A stretch of DNA of 64,000 nt, taken from positions 69,360,963-69,424,962 of the forward strand of contig JALMGJ010000005.1 of assembly GCA_023362775.1 (NCBI GenBank), written 5' to 3'. Each line of letters begins with the position of its first letter. Positions within the stretch are counted from its first letter, which is position 1. Both the position numbers and the translations under genes were made by a program. Origin of the DNA: Charina bottae. Its lineage: Eukaryota > Chordata > Lepidosauria > Squamata > Charinaidae. Below the pieces are notes generated by a model. That model ran no database searches. It had not been told where the DNA came from and saw only the letters and a list, made by a program, of their open reading frames with translations. Shown here one piece after another: positions 10,563 to 20,800 of the stretch.

Positions 10563-10897
10563 CAGAAGTTGATATTGCTCCTCCGCTTACCAGCGCCTGA
10601 ATTTTGCTCCATCGGCCGCAAGCCTGGTTCATTCTGCGGCTTGGGGCCAAGAGATGCCTGGGGGCGACCACCTCCCCGGTGAGAGATTTCTGCCTGCCTG
10701 CCGCGTGCTGATTGGTGGAGGCGTCCTTCCTTCTGAGCCTCCACCAATCAGCGTCTGTTTCTTCCCCAGGGTTCGCTCTGCTTCCGGAGACCGGCTTTCC
10801 GGATGTCGGGTGGCAGACAGAGAGAGAGAGCCAGAGCCGAGGGGCCAAAGAGCCAGATCTGGCTCGCGAGCCGCCATTTCCGACCCTTGCCTTAGAA

Positions 10898-11410
10898 CAT
10901 GCATATATATCAGCTGATTTCCCAAACAAATAACAAAAAAATAAACCATTATTGTAGTCATTTGAATGTGGAATCTCTCTTATACTAATAATATTCTAGT
11001 AAAGCTGAACCGGGAGATTAAGTCCTTTAAATGATACCAGTTTCATAACATGTACTTCATTGTGGCTAAATGGGAAAAAACATACACATCTACAAAAGTA
11101 TCAACCACAAGTATTTTGTTTGCTAGGTGATTCTGAGTGGTTGCATTATGTAAGGGAATTGGGGAAAAACAATATATTGTATGAAGAAAAATAATCCTCT
11201 TGATAATGCAGAAAATCCCTTACTATATAGTGTGTTGATCCCTATTTTCTTTGGCCCAACAGTGTTAATGTTAGCACAAGTCTTGTACTAGTCTAGCTAG
11301 TATTCAGTAAACCCTAACTGCGGCTGGTTGTGCTCCCACTTCTTTCCTTATATACAATTTGGAAATCTCTATTAGGCATAATGTATCGGTAGGAATAATG
11401 TATTAGGCAT
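10898..11410. other. AT-rich stretch without recognised genes
   Basis: Nothing recognised. GTAGGAATAATGTATTAGGC-like short repeats just before the SINE at 11425 suggest small local duplications. Confidence 0.5.
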
Positions 11411-11424
11411 AATGTATTGGTAGG

Positions 11425-11739
11425 GGTGCGATGGCTCAGTGGTTAAGACACCAGGCTTGTCGATCGGAAGGTCGGTGGTTCGAGACCCAAATTCCGCGTG
11501 ACAGAGTGAGCTGCCGCACTCGCCCCAGCTCTTGCCAACCTAGCAGTTCGAAAGCATGCAAATGCAAGTAGATAAATAGGTTCCGCTTTGGTGGGATGGT
11601 AACAGCATTCTGCGCACGTCATGCCAGCCACATGACCGTGGAAGCGTCTTCGGACAGCGCTGGCTCTTCGGTTAAGAAACGGAGATGAGCACCGCCCCCT
11701 AGAGTCGGACACGACTGTGCAGGGGAAACCTTTTACCTT
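11425..11739 (+). mobile_element. Sauria-type SINE with target duplication
   Basis: The plus strand starts GGTGCGATGGCTCAGTGG with a tRNA-like A box, then a B-box-like GGTGGTTCGAGACCC. The body GCCAACCTAGCAGTTCGAAA and the BovB-like tail (GCCACATGACCGTGGAAGC, CTAGAGTCGGACACGACTG, ACCTTTTACCTTA) follow. ATTGGTAGG at 11416-11424 and 11740-11748 is a perfect 9-bp target duplication. Full-length copy of the family seen antisense at 1001-1336. Confidence 0.92.
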
Positions 11740-12113
11740 ATTGGTAGGAAAGTTGCTTGGAAGATGTTGCTACAGTTTTACTGGATTTCAGGATCTATGG
11801 TATGCTTTTCTTTCTGTTTTCATTAAATCTCTTGTATGTAGGTGAGAATATAATTAGAGCAGAGCCTTCACCAATTTGAGTTCATTGAGATATTGTTGCC
11901 TACAATTCCTCCATCCCCAGACAGAATGGCCAGGAATGGGACTGTTCCAGGCAATTCTTGGATGTTTCTAAATTGGAGAAAGCAAAATTGGCACCCATTT
12001 CCCCTGGAAGAATTGCCCAAAGTGCCCAAGTCAGCTATTCAGTATATCCTTAAAATGAAGTTCTTGAATTCTCAGGGAATTTTTTACTTTGATGATTTGC
12101 TGACCATCTAGTT

Positions 12114-12534
12114 CAGAGCTTTCCAAACTTTTCATGTTGGTGACACACTTTTTAGACATGCATCATTTTGCGACACAGTAATTCAGTTTTACTAGCAAAC
12201 CGGAGGTTAAACTAACTAACTTATAAGAGATATGGACACATACATAAATTGTAATAGCGAAATGTATTTATGAAATGTATACACAACATATCTCATGAAA
12301 ACAGAGTTCCCCTTACGGCAGGGCAAGGCTTGGACAGAGCTCCCCTCTTACAGCAGGGCACAAGGCAGGCACTAGGACCTGCACGGAATCCTGGCAGGGC
12401 TCGGAGGCAGCAGCAGCGAGGCGCTTGAGGCTCTGAGCGTCCGACTCAGAGGTTTCTCGTTACGTTTGCGCGACACACCTACACACTGCAGCCGACACAC
12501 TAACGTGTCGCGACACACAGTTTGGAAAGCTCTG
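12114..12534 (+). mobile_element. hAT MITE (CAGAGCTTTCCAAAC ends), long AT-rich-centre variant
   Basis: Ends CAGAGCTTTCCAAAC and GTTTGGAAAGCTCTG are perfect terminal inverted repeats. ATCTAGTT at 12106-12113 and 12535-12542 is a perfect 8-bp target duplication. Unlike its relatives the centre is AT-rich and lacks the GGAAGCGC blocks, but it keeps GCGACACACC...GTGTCGCGACACAC near the 3' end. No ORF of note, so it depends on a transposase encoded elsewhere. Confidence 0.92.
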
Positions 12535-12542
12535 ATCTAGTT

Positions 12543-13320
12543 AAATATATTGGCTTTCTCAATTACAGTGATGAGAAACGGCTTTTTGTCTAGCCAAGAG
12601 AGAGAAAATGTCTAAACAAAACCAGGCCAAATGCTGATAATTTGAAAAGTAGTCATAGATATTTTGATCCATTTATTTTTGTTCATATTTTCAGTCTAAT
12701 AAGCAAAATGAACAGATGGATAAGAGAATGTATAAAGCAAAATAAAATTTATATCTGGTGTAATTATATGGGTGCGTTTCTTTCTTTGACAGAAAGGGTG
12801 CTTTACCCTGAAACAATCAGAAGCTGATCATTTTAGTTTATAGATTCCATTCAGCATGCCATTTTCTGCCTTCTATCTATGCTCTACCACAATTAAAATG
12901 AACACATGTGTACATATGATGGAACAGTATTTTGACAACCACGATGGTGTAAAAATGCCTAAGGCTGGCACAGCTTACTTTAATCATTATTACAGCTTCA
13001 TGTTCTAGTAACATTATGTATACCATCCAATTTGGAATATGTTAAGTGTGAAAAGTTCTTAATACGTATCAGAAAATAACATTACAGAACTCAGCATCTT
13101 GAGAACAGTGAAAAGAAGCCCAGCTCTGCTGCTAGCAAATAACATTTAAAACTATGCCTAACTTTCTTCTTCATTTTTATAATTATTTTTCTCCATCACA
13201 TTTTCAAAAGAATCAAAAATATTCTATGCACTGTAGCTGATAATTGTTTGCAGACTTGACTATATTGCCTTGTTCTGGCAAACTGAGATGAGGTTTACAC
13301 AGTTCAGCAAGACTGCCTAT

Positions 13321-13355
<35 letters not shown>

Positions 13356-14570
13356 CGTCTCTTGAAAGATGGGAGGAAAATGGTCTTGGTTCTCAGCTAC
13401 TTTACTTTTCAACATGATTCCTACAATCCAGATTTCTTTAAGCCCAAAGGTGAGGCTAGCATAATACTGTTGACTTGACCCATCTTTAGTACCTGCTGAT
13501 TGATGGATGCCTCACTCCTTTCTCTAATGAGATCCATGGACTATTGGCAAACCTTTACTTTTGTGCTCCGTGGAACTGCTGTGGAATAACATTTCTTTCT
13601 TAAACTAGACTTGATGTTTCCACAGAGATTTTGCTGATTGGATTTTTCTCTGAAGAGTACTCTTGTCTATCAGTCAACTGTCAGCTTTAACTGACTAAGA
13701 TTAAGTAGTTGCTGAGTTGTTGGTAAGTACCACATAGAGTGCAACTGAATGGACAAGAGGATACATGGGACTTTAAAAATAAAGTCCAAATGTTTTCGAT
13801 ACAGTGCCATTACCTATAAATCTCTCTACTTGAGAAAACAGAAGGGTTAGTACAAAGGAAGGACTAAGATTTTTTTTAATCTATTTTAGGAGTTTTGTGT
13901 TGAGTTGCTTTAAGTAGCATATGGTAAAATCCATCATTAGAATAATTTAATTTTTTTTAAGTATTTATTTAATTTTTTTAACCATATCTATGTCTTATAC
14001 TATACATGGTGTTATGAAAATGAGATGCATGACATTCGAGAAACAGTTTTTAATACATTTTTACTGGCTTGGTTCACATATTGTACAGCCACCATGTGGT
14101 TCTTTGGCTTAGTCTGGTTTAGTCTAATGTGTAAATTAGGCCATGACTTGTTGAACAAATCACAATTAAAATGTTTATGGATTAGAATAATCTCTTAATT
14201 TAAGCATTTTATGTTTTTTGTTTGAATGGCCATTAAAAATTCTGGCCATATTTAGCACCCAAATAAACGTGAGAGACCAAATGTTTAATTCCTCAGAATT
14301 ATTCATGTTAAAATGCAGGGCTTGTTCTAAAACAAATGAAGTATGATACCAACCTTTCAAAAGTAATGCTAAAAAGCAATTCCTCTAATCTGGCACATTC
14401 CACATGTGTTGATCTACAATTTCTAAAACCTACATGATCAATGCCGGAGGATGATGTGAATTGGAATCCAACATATTTGGAGGGCGTTACAATGGAAAAA
14501 CTTATGTTAAGAAAAAATCATCCTATTCTGTAATTATTTACGTATGATTTATAGATAGTGTAGGAAGAAA
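12543..14570. other. AT-rich stretch without recognised genes; (AAC)n at 13321-13356
   Basis: Contains a 12-unit AAC microsatellite and otherwise no recognised gene or element. Confidence 0.55.
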
Positions 14571-14755
14571 GCAAGTTTTATTAAAAGGCATAAGCTTTCA
14601 AGAGCTGCAGCTCATTTCATCAGATGCTTACAAGCTTACATAAGCTTTCAAGAGCTGCAGCTCATTTCATCAGATGCTTACATAAATTGTAATCAGTCCA
14701 GCTACTTTATGCATCTGATGAAGCTCATGAAAGCTTATGTCTTTTAATAAAATGT
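14571..14755. repeat. Dispersed repeat fragment with a 50-bp tandem duplication
   Basis: CATAAGCTTTCAAGAGCTGC followed by AGCTCATTTCATCAGATGC occurs at 14589 and again 50 bases later at 14639. An inverted relative, CATCTGATGAAGCTCATGAA with AGCTTATG, lies at about 14710-14740. Similar phrases are common in reptile genomes next to the element at 59265. The class was not determined. Confidence 0.6.
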
Positions 14756-15117
14756 GTTAGTTGGAAAACGTGCTATCAGACTCCATATGATTTATACTAG
14801 AATATTATGTCTTATGCTTTCCTATGCCTAATATCTCATTTGTATACCAGTTTGAGATGGCATAGGCCAGAAGAGCAGCTAATTTTTAAAAAAGAAGTTG
14901 ATAAATACTATAAACGAACAATGAATAATATGTCTATGAAATGATGTGCATTAACATACAGTATTGTTTCTAAACTGGGAGAATAGTGCAGTCTGCCAGC
15001 CTAGATCAATTTTTTAAATGAGGAGAAATATATGCAACAATAATTTCAGAATGGAATCTTCTGTGAGACTGTGCATTAAATATTCCAATACTTTTTGTAC
15101 TATTTAATAGAGTAGAA

Positions 15118-15345
15118 TTGCTATCTCATAAGGCACTGGGCTAGAAACCGGGAGACCCCGAGTTCTAGTCCTGCCTTACACACGAAACCAGCTGGGTGAT
15201 CTTGGGCCAGTCCCTCTCTCTCAGCCCTAGGAAGCAGGCAATGGCAAACCACTTCCAAAATCTTGCCAAGAAAACTGCAGGAACTTTTCCAGGCAGTCGC
15301 CAGGAGTCAACACTGACTCGAAAGCACACACACACACACACACAC
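15118..15345 (+). mobile_element. tRNA-derived SINE (second family), type-A tail
   Basis: AAGGCACTGGGCTAGAAACC, GAGTTCTAGTCCTGCCTTA (B-box region), GGGTGATCTTGGGCCAGTCC, CCTAGGAAGCAGGCAATGGC, CTTGCCAAGAAAACTGCAGG and CAGGCAGTCGCCAGGAGTC identify the copy. It ends in a (CA)n run at 15327-15348. Related antisense copies lie at 51290-51485, 55608 and 57595. Confidence 0.8.
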
Positions 15346-15522
15346 ACAAAAAGCAGCAATCCCAAGCACACTTACTAGTATTAAACTCCTCCACTAAACA
15401 TAGTGGAATTCACTTCCAAGGAAACATGCCTATGATTGTGGTACCAATTCCCTTCCCTGTTCCTGAAATCATTTATAATCCAAGCAGTTGATCATCAATA
15501 CATTTAAATTTAGGATATAATT

Positions 15523-15636
15523 ATACCCACACCCACACCCACACCCACACATACATATATATACACACGCTGTGTGTGTGTGTGTGTGTGTGTGTGTACA
15601 TGTGTGTGTGTGTGTATGTATGTGTGTGTGTGTGTA

Positions 15637-15671
<35 letters not shown>

Positions 15672-15674
15672 ATA

Positions 15675-15751
<77 letters not shown>
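15523..15751. repeat. Compound microsatellite
   Basis: In order: (CACACC)n, (GT)n with GTAT interruptions, (GTAT)n, (ATATGT)n and a (TA)n run of about 35 bases. The purine/pyrimidine alternation makes this a candidate for Z-DNA and cruciform structures. The open frames across it are low-complexity artefacts. Confidence 0.95.
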
Positions 15752-15755
<4 letters not shown>

Positions 15756-16500
15756 TTAACTAAATTTAAAAACCATTATGAAATCTCATTAGAATCTATC
15801 TATTCTTAGATTATCCTGTAACATATCCAATCAGTCACCATGAAGATATTTTGGTAACTAGAGGACAATATCCAATTACGAGAACTACAGAAATATTAAT
15901 GCTGCCTTGTCCAACTCAGTTTTATTCCAAATTTTCTTAATTTAGCATATAATTAATACCAATAGAATTATTTGGCATAGTTAAAACTTTCCAACATTTA
16001 ATTATATGGTACCCCATGGATTTTATAGACCTGGACATCTTGTCACTTTTTCAACTCATCCTTAACTGTTTTAAAATGCTAGGCTACTACTTCAATTAGA
16101 AGAAAAATGTAAGATATAAAATAGTCTGACAAAGTTATAAAGTAAAAGAAAACTCTTGAAAATATCACATCTAGTTTTATGGCTACACATTTATGTTCAT
16201 AATTATAATTCAAATTGTGTCTCCAAAATATTTGATCTCTTATTCCCTGACATATTTTAAGAGACGTGGGTTCTTTACATAAGATTATCAAAAGAGAACA
16301 CTTAATGCAGTGTACATGTGCGTGCGCACAAATCCTAACGTATCCCTGCCTACTTGCATAGTATGGGAATTAGAAGAGGACACAAGGGCCTGACAAACTA
16401 CTTAATTTTGCTATGTACAGTTAGAGATCCTTGTTTGCATAGAGTAGCATAAATATGCTTGGGAGAAACAGGGGTTTGGTTGTGTTTGTGACATACATGG
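15752..16500. other. AT-rich stretch without recognised genes
   Basis: No gene, RNA or repeat was recognised. Confidence 0.5.
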
Positions 16501-16504
16501 CCAA

Positions 16505-17300
16505 AATTTATTTACTTACTTACTATACTCTATGCTGCCCATTCTCAGAGCCTCTGGGCAGCTAACAGTAAATAATTTGACCGTCTCCCCCATACATGTA
16601 AAATAAAATCCATATAAATATGCCATGTGTGCTGCAGATCCCACCTTCATATTGTAAAGCACTCTCCTCCTGAGCCAGACAAAAGATAAAAGTTTTACAT
16701 GTTTTCAGAAGCACAGGAGGGATGAAGCAGACCGAAATTCCACTGGGAGGAGTTCCAGAGAATGGGGTTAGTGATGGGAAAGGCCCACTTCCAAGGCCCT
16801 CAAATGATGACCCTGCAGGGATGGTACCGGGAGATATCTTATCCTATGAGATCTGGTTGGATCAGTACAGGTAGATGAATGCTAGAGAAGGCAGTCTCTT
16901 AGAGAACCAGGACCAGAGCCAAATGGGGCTTTGAATCACACCTGGAGGCCCACTGGCAACCAATGGTGCCCCTGAAGCAAAAGGATCACCCAAGTATATC
17001 GGGACACACCTATAATTGCCCAGGCCACTGCATTCTGTACCAGCTGTAGCTTCTGGATGTCCTTCAAGGGCAGTCTCATGTATAGTACATTATAGTAATC
17101 TAAGTGGGAGGTGACTAGGGTGTGAGTGACCATGAGTAGGGCATCCCAATCTAAGAATGGTTACAGTTGGTGCATCATATGCAATGGTGCAAAAGCTCTT
17201 CTAGCCACAACTGCCACCTGATCTTCGAGCAGGATCTCTGAGTCTAGGGTTAGAAAGATCTCTGAGTTTTGGAACCCCATTCCAAATCAAGGACAGCATT
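16505..17300 (-). mobile_element. CR1/L2-clade LINE 3' part, antisense, decayed
   Basis: The minus strand reads HTLVTSHLDYYNVLYMRLPL, KDIQKLQLVQNAVA and HHWLPVGLQV, which is the C-terminal region of CR1/L2 reverse transcriptase. The 3' end toward 16505 (GTAAGTAAATAAA, CCAGAGGCTCTGAGAATGGG) is the typical 3' UTR. Many substitutions and stops make it an old copy. Confidence 0.75.
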
Positions 17301-17580
17301 TCCCTGGAACTGATAGGCCCACAAACCCTGTTTTACTTTGTCTTGGAGCAATTCTGTCAGAGTCTGTTCATCCCCACCAAAATCTAGAGTGTTATGTTGG
17401 TTCTATTATGTTTTACATTTTTTTCCGAACCTCCACTATGTTTTGGTTTATGTTTTATAGCACATAGCCTTTTTTTTTAGGTGCCTCATGAATAGAAAGA
17501 ATGAATGCCCTTTATGAAGAGCAAGAAAAGAAACAAAAGTATTTCAGTGTCATATAGGAAAGCAGAAGAAGCATTTAGTC

Positions 17581-17850
17581 CAGAGCTTTCCAAACTTTTC
17601 ACGTTGGCGACACACACCAATGGCGGTGGCGGCATGGCCTGCAGTGTCCTGGTCTGTCGCGCAAAAAACCTGGAAGCGCTGATGGGGGAACCGAAAGAAG
17701 CGGCACCCCCACCAATCAGTGCCGTCACTGATTGGCAGGGGTGCCGCTTCTTTGCGTTCCCCCATCAGCGCTTCCGGGTTTTTGCGCGACACACCAGGAC
17801 ACCGCAGGCGACACAGTAGTGTGTCATGACACACACTTTGGAAAGCTATG
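17581..17850 (+). mobile_element. hAT MITE with GGAAGCGC blocks
   Basis: Ends CAGAGCTTTCCAAACTTTTC and CACTTTGGAAAGCTATG are inverted repeats. ATTTAGTC at 17573-17580 and 17851-17858 is a perfect 8-bp target duplication. The inside has CCTGGAAGCGCTGATGGGGG facing CCCCCATCAGCGCTTCCGGG as inner inverted repeats, and CCACCAATCAGTG facing CACTGATTGGCAGGGG. Confidence 0.92.
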
Positions 17851-17858
17851 ATTTAGTC

Positions 17859-19285
17859 AATTCCAGTTCATTGCTTCAGCCTAAGGGTAAAAGTTCCTGC
17901 ATCAACCTTCTACAGAGGACTTAGGGAAAAGGTCCTAGATCCCCAACCATTGCATTGGAATTGGAAATGCTGAACAAGATTTATTTCTTACACCTTTCAA
18001 TTCCACCTAATACCAGTGAATGAGACATCAGATTTTTTTCTCCTCAAATTAAAACCAAATGCTTGCATGAGATAATGAGTCTGCTTTGTCTATAGCAATC
18101 TTACAAATTATTCTACAGATGTCACCATCCATCAAAAACTGGTTTTAAGTTGATGCTCACCACCTGGAGATAATTCTTATTTGCCATGGGAGAGCAATGC
18201 ATGGCTGTTTACAACACACTATAGATATAGCATGTCCTTGTTTCTCAGGAAGTTATTTGTATCTATTTCAGGATAATAAACAGCTGAAGGATGAAAACTT
18301 GCAAGTTCCCCCTCCACCGTTTTTATCCTCCCACCTTTAAATCTGTTGCGCATGAACAAACTAATACACAGACACTGCTCTTTCGTGCAGGGAACCATTT
18401 ATCTCTCAAGTGACTTACCATAACATTTCCTCTTGTCACTGCCACCCCCTATTTGGGTTATATTATCCATTAAGCCTTTTAGGATGTAAAGGTCTTTACA
18501 GACTTTCACATTCATCTTCACAAAATCCTGTCTTCTCAGTATTTTAAAAAACAATAACCAGCTTTCATCATGTAAGAAAGGTTTTTAAGCATATAAAAAG
18601 GATAGTGGTAGATTTATTTGCTATACCTCCCTCTACAGAGAAAGAATAAGTCATGGGAAACAGGACCTTCCTATCTGATTTGCCGAGAAATCCTTCTGTG
18701 TGACATTTGTGTTAAAGAGACAGATTCAGGCTTCTTTCTAATACAAAAAATGTCACGATGGTCTTTTTCCATTTATATATTGAATATTCCATTTGCATTT
18801 AAATGTTTGATTTCTTTAAAGATACATTAAGCACTGACCTCCCTTGGGAGTTCAGGCAGATCAGCTTGGAGTAATTTTGAATTAAAGCATATCTCCCTTG
18901 AGAGATTTGTGCTTTTAAAATAATCTGGTGCAGGAGAACAATCACATCTTTTGAAAACATCCAACTCTTTCCCCCCCGCCCCCACATATAGTAATACTGA
19001 GTTGCCACCCCCTCCACCCCACAAGTCCTGCTGTACTGCCTTGAGTTCATGCCAAGACTATATAATACCAGATGGGTCACCCAAGGCATGAAAGTTATTC
19101 CGGCTGCCCAGTTAAAGCAAGTAGGCACCTATATTGGGCAGCAAGATATTGAAGGAGGACAATCAGCAAAAGTTCATTCTACATGGTAAACCACTCTTTT
19201 ATTTTACCAAGAAAAACACATTGATAGACAATATAATGCGATTGACAATATAGTGCCAGATCATGGGCCCCTCAGGTTGAATGGC
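17859..19285. other. Stretch without recognised genes
   Basis: No protein-like frame, RNA gene or known element was recognised. Confidence 0.5.
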
Positions 19286-19289
19286 ACTC

Positions 19290-19548
19290 AACATCCTATG
19301 AGGAAAAGCTGAGGATCTTTTGGAGTACTAATGGTGTTTATGATGTGGCTAGATTGAACTAGATGTCTAGTTGCTGACATTGCCATGTAGGAAAGGAAAA
19401 TCCAAAGCTGCAAAGATAGAATTACAGTGGGAACACAGAATATAAGAAGCATAAACATGGGAAAGCTTAATGCAGTGAAAGATGAAATGAATCGACTACA
19501 CATTGACATCTTAGGCATCAGCGAATTGAAATGGACTGGAATTTGAAA
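19290..19548 (+). pseudogene. RTE/BovB-type LINE fragment: start of the endonuclease domain
   Basis: From 19439 one frame reads NIRSINMGKLNAVKDEM, NRLHIDILGISELKWTGI and then stops. This matches the N-terminal start of the apurinic endonuclease domain of RTE/BovB ORF2, where the N-x-R-S, D-I-L-G-I-S-E-L-K-W block carries the catalytic glutamate. The rest of the element is missing on the 3' side, which is unusual because LINEs normally lose their 5' ends. A later deletion is the likely cause. Confidence 0.75.
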
Positions 19549-19642
19549 ACATCTGCAAAGTGGTTAAAATGATACAACCCAAGCACCTGATGTACTGTAT
19601 ATAGACTGTTTTCTGAATTCTTGGGGAACTCCATCAATTATA

Positions 19643-19998
19643 CAGGTAGTCCTCATCTTCTGTTGGCAATTGGGACCGGAATTGCCATCGCTAAGTGATG
19701 AGGTCATAAAGCATGATGTCAAGTGACTGCACTGCTTAGCAATGGCAATTCTGGCAGTCCTGGTTGCCATTGTTAACCAAGGACCACACAGATCTTTAAG
19801 CGAAGACTTCATGTGACCGTGACTTCCAACTTCCTGCCAGCTTCCCCATTGACTTTGCTTGTGGAACGTTGGAAATTGCGATCACGGGGACACTGTGACA
19901 GCTGGAACTCCAAGGACCTGTCATAAATCTCCCTCATTTAGCACCGCCATAACTTTGAACGGTCACTGAACGAACGGTCGTAAGTCGAGGACTACCTG
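19643..19998. mobile_element. TA-type non-autonomous DNA transposon (CAGGTAGTCCTC ends)
   Basis: CAGGTAGTCCTC at the start and GAGGACTACCTG at the end are inverted repeats, next to TA on the left. Inside are short alternating phrases such as AACTTTGAACGGTC and GCTTAGCAATGGCAATT. There is no coding sequence. Relatives lie at 27149, 52769 and 55808. A mariner-like origin is inferred from the TA flanks only. Confidence 0.8.
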
Positions 19999-20029
19999 TC
20001 CTGTCCTGTGGGATGTGGGTGCAGACTAG

Positions 20030-20650
20030 GAGGTTGACACTATTTCTCAGCCCTTTAACAGAGCTCAGTCAGAACTGTCCCATGTAAAGCATGTTACAAT
20101 AATCAGGGCAAGTTGTTACCAATGCATGGATGACTATCACCATGTATGACTGACTATAGAGGAATTTAACTCTGGCTTGAGAAGGAAGAGGAGAGGGGAA
20201 ACAGTTACTCCACCTTGGGAAAGTCAAAAGCATGAGAAAGAGACCCAGAATAGTCCCGTTTTGACTTTGTTGTCCTTAAAAAGGGGCAGTGAAGGTTTTG
20301 GACAGGTTTTCCAAATTCTGTTAATGTACCCTACAGCAATAAAATAGCATTTCTGGAATACCTGTGGTGCCTGTTTCTTGACTTGGCCTAGTTTGAAGGG
20401 CTAACCCTGGCTCAGGAAGAGCAGCATTTATGCACTAACTGCAACTGTGCAAAGGTACTTCTTGGCGCAGCTGCCACTAGCAAATCCAATGACATATGAG
20501 TGTCAAGGAGTGCTCCCAAACTGCAAACATGCTCCTTCTTGGGGGAATGTAACCCCATCAAGAACAGGCTTTACTATTTATTGTTGTAAGTCGTCTTGAG
20601 TGTTGGGTGCAACCAAAAGGCAGGGCATACATTCAATAATGAATAAAACG
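20030..20650 (-). mobile_element. CR1/L2-clade LINE 3' part, antisense, very decayed
   Basis: CCATGTAAAGCATGTTACAA at about 20080 is the complement of the YCNMLYMG-type motif of these reverse transcriptases. The 3' end at 20590-20650 has GTCTTGAGTGTTGGGTGCAA and GGCAGGGCATACATTCAATA, like the UTR of other copies. Confidence 0.55.
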
Positions 20651-20800
20651 TACTCCATTCTCTGCTTCTCCCTCTTTTCTCTCCTTTTTCACAACCTGCC
20701 TCATGCCCCATTTTGTAGCTTTTGATTCCTCCCCCCCCCTCCAATCCTTCCCCTTTTTTATTTCTGGGCAGCCATTTTGTTGGCATGAGAAATAACTTTT

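Larger units (their letters stand above)
7430..10889 (+). mobile_element. Composite 3.46-kb GC-rich hAT-type transposon
   Basis: CAGGGGTCGGCAAA at 7430 and TTTCCGACCCTTG at 10889 form short imperfect terminal inverted repeats. CCTTAGAA at 7422-7429 and 10890-10897 is a perfect 8-bp target duplication, the hAT hallmark. No transposase frame is recognisable, so it is non-autonomous. The inside is very GC- and CpG-rich compared with its surroundings. It holds four 38-bp minisatellite units, a forward/inverted/forward triplication of a block of about 160 bp, a 73-bp inverted repeat, a direct duplication, and a CR1/L2 LINE 3' end. The many long ORFs here come from GC-rich composition and symmetry, not coding. 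A shorter relative with the same ends lies in reverse orientation at 47358-48884. Confidence 0.88.

Noticed and set aside
11425..11510. tRNA gene-like A and B boxes
   Set aside because: They belong to SINE heads with attached body, tail and target duplications. They do not form complete tRNA cloverleaf genes.
15572..15809. Open frames of alternating C-V, Y-I and Y-M residues
   Set aside because: Pure translation of (GT)n, (GTAT)n and (TA)n microsatellites.
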